Shown here: positions 58,395 to 64,000 of the stretch, one piece after another
How positions within the stretch are numbered: the first letter of the stretch is position 1
How the letters are laid out: each line of letters begins with the position of its first letter
Source of the DNA: Icerya purchasi
Taxonomy: Eukaryota; Arthropoda; Insecta; Hemiptera; Monophlebidae
DNA length: 64,000 nucleotides
Assembly (NCBI GenBank): GCA_039619475.1
Contig: CM077115.1
Coordinates: 308,650,734 to 308,714,733 of the forward strand
Reading direction: 5' to 3'
Translations under genes and position numbers: made by a program
The notes under the pieces: model-generated
What the model saw: only the letters and a program-made list of their open reading frames with translations
What the model was told of the DNA's origin: nothing
The model's database searches: none

Positions 58395-58677
58395 GCACTG
58401 ACAGAACACACGCTTATATCTACCATAGTGTTAGCCACCACGAAAGCGAACCATTCGATCCCGTGCACACTCTGCTCTCGATAGTTTCCCTATCATTCAT
58501 AATAATTTTTCAAAGCCTAAGTATCATAGAATTAGTGCAAGTATATTTATTATTTTTTCTCACTTACGATTATTTTTCCGTCCGTAAGTATTATAAAATT
58601 AGTCTAAGTATATTTCTCATTTTCTACGGTTCCAAAAATTTTTCCTTATTCTCCGATCGTTACAAAAGCGCACTGAC

Positions 58678-59003
58678 TAGTGATGGGCAACTTCGAAATG
58701 ATTCATTCGAATTATTCGATTGTTCGATAACTTCGAATACATTCGATTGTTCCACAGTTACATTCGAAATGTTATTTCATTCGAATAATTCATTTGTATT
58801 CACAACAATCATTCGAATTAAAATCATTCGAATTAAAATCATTTGAATCAAAATCATTTGAATCAAAATCATTTGAATTAAAATCATTCAAATTAAAATC
58901 ATTCGAATCAAATCATTCGAATGAAAATCATTTGATTGTTTTTTTTTTTTTTTGACGATTGTGGATTGTTTCGATTGTAAAAACATTTCGACGCACATCA
59001 CTA
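58678..59003. mobile_element. hAT-type MITE, copy 2 (by tandem duplication)
   Basis: Same termini (TAGTGATGGG; CATCACTA at the end) and the same central 15-bp array as copy 1, flanked by GCACTGAC (58670-58677) and GCACTGGC (59004-59011). Because the wider flanks are also duplicated, this copy arose with its surroundings rather than by transposition. Confidence 0.8.
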
Positions 59004-59190
59004 GCACTGGCAGATCACACGCTTATATCTACCATAGCGTTAGCCACCGCGAAAGCGAACCATTCGATCCCGTGCACACTCTGCTCTCGATAGTTTCCCT
59101 ATCGTTCATAATAATTTTTCCAAGCCTAAGTATTATAGAATTAGTCTAAGTATATTTATTATTTTTTCTCACTTACGATTACTTTTCCAT

Positions 59191-60179
59191 CCGTAAGTAT
59201 TTATGTATGTTTTCCCTGGTTCTAAAAATAAATCTATCGATGTCTCGCCTCTCAATGAATGCGCACGCATCATTCTCGCGCATGTGTCATTCGTTCGTGT
59301 TACCACTTTTTTTTTCAAAATTAGTCCAAGTATATTTTATTATTTTTCTCATTACGATTATTTTCAGTCCGTAAGTATTTCTGTATGTTTTCCGAGGTTT
59401 TAAAAATTAATCCGAACAGACATCCAGACTGTTGTGAAAGCATACTATCTATCCACCGCACAGATTCTACATTATACGTTACTCTATTACGAGTTCTTCA
59501 AAAAATTGATTCGAATATGTTTTTCATTTTTTTTTTTTTTCAATCCTAAAAATTCATTCTTTCTACCCCCGCCCCCTCACATCTAAAATTGCTGATCTTT
59601 CGTAATCTTTATTTATTTTATCGATTCTAAAAATTAATCAATGGTTCACTCGAAAGCATACCGTACATTCCCACACACATATCTTTTATCACGAATTTCC
59701 CTATTGATCATGAACTTTTTTCAGCGTTAGCCACAATAGCATATCACATTGGTCTCGCATACACACCACATGCAGTTCTATATGTCTAATTTTTATTAAC
59801 GATCTTTATTTTTTTTTGTACTGGTATTACTTTTTCCTACACAGTCATGTCATCATATACACTTAACATTGTCAAAAATAATTTTAACCTTTCGAGAAAG
59901 AAAAATCTCCGATCAATAAAAAATATTTATTAACATCACAATTATTTTTAATATTATTCGTTTCACTATAAACATATTTTTTTATTTAATAAACTCATCC
60001 GCATCATCAATCGTTTCAAGACATTATTGTTTCGAACGTCAATACCTGTTTTCCAAGAATCGATAACCTCTGCAGGTATATATCTCGTCGTCGCAACAAC
60101 CTTTACCTGCATGACTCACATACCTTCAAGACCACTTGTACATTGCTCGCACGCTATTTACCATTATTCGGTACAAGAA
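59191..60179 (+). repeat. Degenerate AT-rich repeat units upstream of the MAEL gene
   Basis: Further half-units recur near 59195, 59310-59410 and 59500-59640 with AATTAGTCCAAGTATATTTT, TCCGTAAGTATTT(A/C)TGTATG, TTTTCC and TCTAAAAATTAATC words. They resemble the minus-strand array at 11.2-12.3 kb. From about 59700 the similarity fades into plain AT-rich DNA. No gene is seen. Confidence 0.55.
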
Positions 60180-60570
60180 TATTTTTCACACTCCCTCACA
60201 TATGCGCATACACTCAAAGTCCTCGATTACTTTGTTTGTATACAAATATATTCAGCTTTCTTCGACGGAACAACATTTTTCTGACGTAACATTTCCACTG
60301 CCACAACCGATTCAAAGGTAGCTAATGAGATAGACTATCGAACGGAATCATTCAAGCGGTCAGTATTAGTTTTATGTTAAACATGTGTATTTTGTCGAAT
60401 CTGTGTTCACGCATTATTAAAAAATTTACGTCAACGTTAAAGAAAATAATTTCCTATGTTTTTTCTCTTTTTTTCTCTATCATTTATTTTTGTCTTTTAT
60501 CTTTCCTTTTTCTCTTTCTTTTTCTCTGTATTTTTTTTAGTGAAAAGTTTGAAATACGTATTATTCAATC
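60180..60570 (+). promoter_or_regulatory. Conserved 5' flank of the MAEL gene, with pyrimidine-rich insert
   Basis: CGGTCAGTATTAGT (about 60357), TCTGTGTTCACGCATTA and a TATTATTCAA word before the ATG match the flank of the minus-strand copy at 10726-10866. Between them this copy has about 80 extra bases of T and C (60459-60540) ending TTTTTTTTAG, which looks like a polypyrimidine tract and 3' splice acceptor. Two in-frame TGA codons lie between that AG and the ATG, so the start codon is not an internal Met. A 5'-untranslated intron is possible but unproven. Confidence 0.5.
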
Positions 60571-61590
60571 ATGAACGCTAATATAGTTAACATAAGCAGC
60601 AACTCAAAATCAATTAAGGACGCCGAATTTTTTCAGAATTTATTTGCGAGTGATAGCGACTCGCATACGTCTTCGTCACTTCAATTACCGCAATCAGATG
60701 GTGGTTATTCTTCAACAGAATCAACATCTTCTACACATGAAATCGTTGGTCCAGTATTATTGTCAGATCAGATGGATATAGCGGAATATTTTGTAGATTT
60801 CAGCTTCCATAAGGATTCTGATTATGGTTTTCTAGTAACCGAACTAGCGATGATTGATATGTCTGGCGGGAGGTGTTTACATACGCTATACAAGCCAAGC
60901 AGAGCATGGTCTGCATCAAAAATGCCTCATTTACAATGCTCTTCCGTGAGTCATTACTTGAAAACCCCCTCATTATTTCCCTGTCGGGAAGAAATATTCA
61001 TGGCACGTGATGTATTCACAATACTGTCTGAAAAACCGAAGGTTCGCGTATATATTTTAACCACTTATGCAAAACTTATATTATGGGAACTTAACGAAAA
61101 GTCTGAATTGTTGCGTGACTTGGACTACGAACTCGTTAATATGGAGAAAGTCTTTCGAGTACCTAGTATTGATGATTTATATCAAGAATACTCTGGTATA
61201 AGCAATCTGGTAACTTGTAAGCACCATTATGAGAATGATATTTTTCATTGTGCGATGAAAAATGTTATGGTGATGAATACGTGGCACGATCACGTTATCC
61301 GCCCGCTGAAGCTTATGAACAATCTCAATATAAATGATTTAAGCCAGTTATTCATTACAGCCACTAAAGAAATGATAATTACATTATTTCCAAGTTGCAT
61401 CGGGGACATTTATATATTTTTACCGGACAGATTAAAACAGGATGATACGATAAAATCATTTCTACCATGCTACGATCACGAACATGATAAAGAATATTAT
61501 ATCGATGGTGATACATTACACAGGAGTACTCGAAATTGTGTCAAAGTAAAAGATTGCGACGACTGTCAACATTCAATTCATACGGATTAA
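60571..61590 (+). CDS. MAEL-domain protein, HMG box absent
   Basis: Intronless 339-residue protein, the fullest copy in the window. Residues 1-60 are Ser-rich and low-complexity; residues 65-235 are a Maelstrom domain with Glu91 (VTELAMID), His128 (SVSHYL) and Cys216-x2-His219-x7-Cys227 (TCKHHYENDIFHC), the Glu-His-His-Cys set of the family. SELLRDL and NMEKVF fit the middle of the domain. Maelstrom proteins act in piRNA-guided transposon silencing in the germline; their fold derives from DEDDh exonucleases that have lost the catalytic acids. The usual N-terminal HMG box is missing. The tail (285-339) is His-, Asp- and Cys-rich (CYDHEHDKEYY; CDDCQHSIH) and is frameshifted away in the copy at 9877-10725. 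About four in five residues are shared between the two, and most DNA differences in the C-terminal part are synonymous, which suggests selection on the protein. It may be a functional paralog or a recent retrogene-like copy. Confidence 0.85.
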   Translation: MNANIVNISSNSKSIKDAEFFQNLFASDSDSHTSSSLQLPQSDGGYSSTESTSSTHEIVGPVLLSDQMDIAEYFVDFSFHKDSDYGFLVTELAMIDMSGGRCLHTLYKPSRAWSASKMPHLQCSSVSHYLKTPSLFPCREEIFMARDVFTILSEKPKVRVYILTTYAKLILWELNEKSELLRDLDYELVNMEKVFRVPSIDDLYQEYSGISNLVTCKHHYENDIFHCAMKNVMVMNTWHDHVIRPLKLMNNLNINDLSQLFITATKEMIITLFPSCIGDIYIFLPDRLKQDDTIKSFLPCYDHEHDKEYYIDGDTLHRSTRNCVKVKDCDDCQHSIHTD

Positions 61591-61596
61591 AAATTC

Positions 61597-61602
61597 AATA
61601 AA
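61597..61602 (+). terminator. Candidate polyadenylation signal
   Basis: AATAAA lies seven bases after the MAEL stop codon; a second AATAAA is at 61718-61723, before a T-rich stretch. Either could end the transcript. The second is better placed relative to a downstream T-rich element. Confidence 0.4.
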
Positions 61603-64000
61603 AGACGTGGAATTTGAAAACTGGAGTTGTCTAGATCCTACGAAAGTTGAATATGAACATAACAATTACCTTTCAATGTACCAAAGTCAATTGTCGCGTA
61701 GTATGTATAATATGTGAAATAAAACCATATTTTTTTCTTTTACTCGCATTTTTTATTTTTATTATTTCAAAATCTTTTACATTGTTTCACATAAATTATA
61801 ATGTATGTATGTATATATGTATGGAATTTTAATATGTAATAATATACATTTCATACATTTTATTTTATTTCATGGTCATATAATTACTTTAAAATTATTT
61901 AGATACACCGCAGATATTATAGTACCGAACACATCATTTATTATTTCATTCTATTTCAATTAATATGTTGTATGGATGAAATCGAATCAATTTATGTAAC
62001 TGTTTATTTAAATTTAAATAATCTTTTTCTTTTTTTTTTTTTATCTCTCAGCATATGCATGCGTGTATATGCTTACATATACAAGTATGAAAAAAATTAT
62101 TTTTTTATTTTTTCCTCGATATGAATGGTAAATCTACGACTTTATTTGAAAAACGGTCAAAACCTAATACATAGATTTCAAACTTTGATGGAAATTTCCG
62201 TAAAACGTTCAATTTACACTTATTATCTTTAAAAAAAAAAATGTCATTATTATTATTCATATCATTTAAAAAGACTGATACGACAGAGAGAGAAAATAAA
62301 AAGCTAAATTTTTACACGTGAGGGAGGGAGGTGATGAAAACGTACGAGTCTAATTATTTGGAATACAGATTATGAAGGAAATTTTTATTCAATGTTTCGT
62401 TCTAAGATTTTTCATTTTTTACATTTAAAATTTTTCAATACGAAAATATTTCGAAATCTACAGGAACGTCTACGAATAGTCTTCGTCATTATAGAAGCGC
62501 CTGCAGATCATGTATCGACACTGCATGCACGTAAGGATGAGTAAATATGTGTGAGCATGTGTGTGTATGGTATGTATGCTTGAAATGTGCGAAATGGCTA
62601 ATAAGAAACAACCGTTGAATCGCAACGACAGGTAGAGATCCGCTTATAGAATAAGAGAGTGAGAGTGAGATAAATTATGTACCTTTATTATTGCAGAACT
62701 GCACTGCAGTGGCAGACATGAAATATCCGTTAGCATCCTTTTCGAGGCAGTTTTATAAAAAAGGCCGAAAATTAGCTTTAAAACTGGATGAATGAGATAG
62801 TTGATAATAAACATACCATTAAGACCGGTATACATGTATGTGGGCATGTGTGTGAGCGCACGGTTAAATGAATGACAAAAGATTATTAACTGCATAGGCA
62901 TTGTTAAATACAACTATACTGATTTATCCGTAAAACTAACAAATTTTACCGTTGTTTTCTTTCCTTTTTTTTTTCTTTCGCGTTTTACAAAAAATTCATG
63001 TTAGTTCTAAAAATATTGCTAAATTCAAATTAAATCGATCATGTTATTTTATTTTTTATTTTTGTTTCTTTAAACAATGTGTTACGATCGTATTTATCTT
63101 ACTCAATCTTTTACCTAATATTCTAACGGTTTTAGACAACAGCAGAAATATGCAAGTTACCTTGGATGCATTATATTTTATTCGTGTATATGTCTATACA
63201 CGCTTTCTATACAAGCACATGCAAACATCGGATGCTGGAAATGTATGATAATATAATTTTTAAATCAATGATTAACGTATTATTATTATTTTTTTTTTTC
63301 ACCCTGTGATATACAAAATAACATCATACTTGCTTTTACAACAATATTTAAATTCTACAAAAATAAATGTCCCCAGGGTGGGGAGTAAAAATATCATGAA
63401 GAATCACTGTTTTTTGTTTTTTTTTCTTTCTTTGCTTCACAATCTTTTTTCTTTATATTATTTTTTATTTCAGAGATTTTTTAAAATAGTTTTCTTTACA
63501 CTCCAATATGGAATCTGTTAATTTATTGTACATGTCATATAATATGATAAATGCTAAAATTCGGAAAGTTTTTTTAAAGAAGTAATTGACAGAAGAGTAT
63601 ACTTTTGAAAACAAGAGAGTGAAGAGGCTATACATAAAAAGCAATATGATGCATTAAACATAACGAAAAAAAAACAAAAAAAAAACCAGAAGAAATGTAA
63701 ACACAACGACTATTATGTTTTTTCATTAATCTATTCAATTACAACTTTTTTTTCATTCATCTATATTCTAAGTTCCATCATAAGTTTTCATTTTTTATAT
63801 GATGCCTACTAATTTCTATGTTTACTTAATTTATTTACTTTTCCACAAATGTTTTTAGAATTAAATTTTGAAAAAATTAAACATATTTTCGCACCTGCGT
63901 CAACTATCACATTAAATACATGTAGAAATTTTCATTTCAAACACCGCCGGAAAATAACATGGGTTTTTTTTTTGATATTTTTTAAAAATTTATTCATACT
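61603..64000. other. AT-rich downstream region, no gene recognised
   Basis: About 2.4 kb of CpG-poor AT-rich DNA with T-runs and a few TATGTATG microsatellite patches. Just after the gene, a frame reading VEFENWSCLDPTKVEYEHNN (about 61608-61667) looks protein-like and could be a remnant of a longer ancestral C-terminus. The downstream DNA does not obviously match the palindrome arms beyond the gene's end. Confidence 0.5.

Larger units (their letters stand above)
57960..59190 (+). repeat. Tandem duplication (about 615-bp unit) carrying a hAT-type MITE
   Basis: Two units, each with CTAAG(C/T)ATTATAAAA, a (G/A)TCTAAGTATATTTCTCA core, CTCCGATCGTTACAAAAGCG, a MITE, then CTTATATCTACCATAG, GCACACTCTGCTCTCGATAG and AATAATTTTTC. 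The MITE was inserted first and the whole segment was duplicated afterwards. The TTAGTCTAAGTATATTT core also occurs in the array at 11.2-12.3 kb and in the palindrome arms. Confidence 0.85.

Noticed and set aside
58152..58846. Open frames with repeated SFESK/IIRIK motifs near the MITEs
   Set aside because: They translate the ATTCGAATTAAAATC minisatellite within the MITE and have no other coding evidence.

Overview
The window reads as insect-type nuclear DNA. It is AT-rich and intron- or intergene-like, full of simple repeats, and carries several non-LTR retrotransposon families of arthropod type (Jockey-clade and RNase H-bearing I-like elements). The CpG-containing middle would suit a hymenopteran, but the species cannot be fixed from sequence alone. 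I recognise no ordinary multi-exon host gene. The only non-transposon proteins I can support are three copies of a Maelstrom (MAEL) domain gene, a family known from the piRNA pathway.

Layout. (1) Positions 1-9971 form a giant inverted repeat: two 4643-bp arms around a 685-bp one-directional TATATG/TAGATA microsatellite. Every segment compared is identical, homopolymer lengths included. The left arm begins inside a MAEL gene cut by the window edge; the right arm ends inside the matching gene on the minus strand (9877-10725), so the palindrome probably continues to the left of the window. (2) 10.7-12.3 kb holds the conserved 5' flank of that gene and a degenerate AT-rich repeat array. (3) 12.6-13.1 kb is a G-rich minisatellite. 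(4) 13.2-57 kb is a CpG-containing, gene-poor block littered with retrotransposons: a broken I-like element with a nested reverse insertion (13.2-14.4 kb), 3' scraps of one RNase H element family (16.6, 17.8-18.3, 27.3, 32.0-32.7, 42.4-44.3, 54.9-56.2 kb), a Mutator-like transposase fragment (34.0-34.6 kb), a decayed Jockey copy (34.6-37.7 kb) and an apparently intact two-ORF Jockey element (46.8-51.1 kb, minus). (5) 57.6-60.5 kb has a tandemly duplicated hAT-type MITE and degenerate repeats resembling those at 11-12 kb. (6) 60571-61590 is a full MAEL-domain gene on the plus strand, about four-fifths identical in protein to the copy at 10 kb, followed by AT-rich DNA to the end.

The two MAEL loci therefore face away from each other across about 50 kb, with related repeats upstream of each. 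All copies lack the HMG box that normally precedes the MAEL domain but keep the Glu-His-His-Cys signature. A MAEL-only family amplified inside a near-perfect palindrome is the most notable feature. It could matter as a piRNA-pathway paralog family and as a possible source of hairpin RNA against its own family. Both roles are inference.
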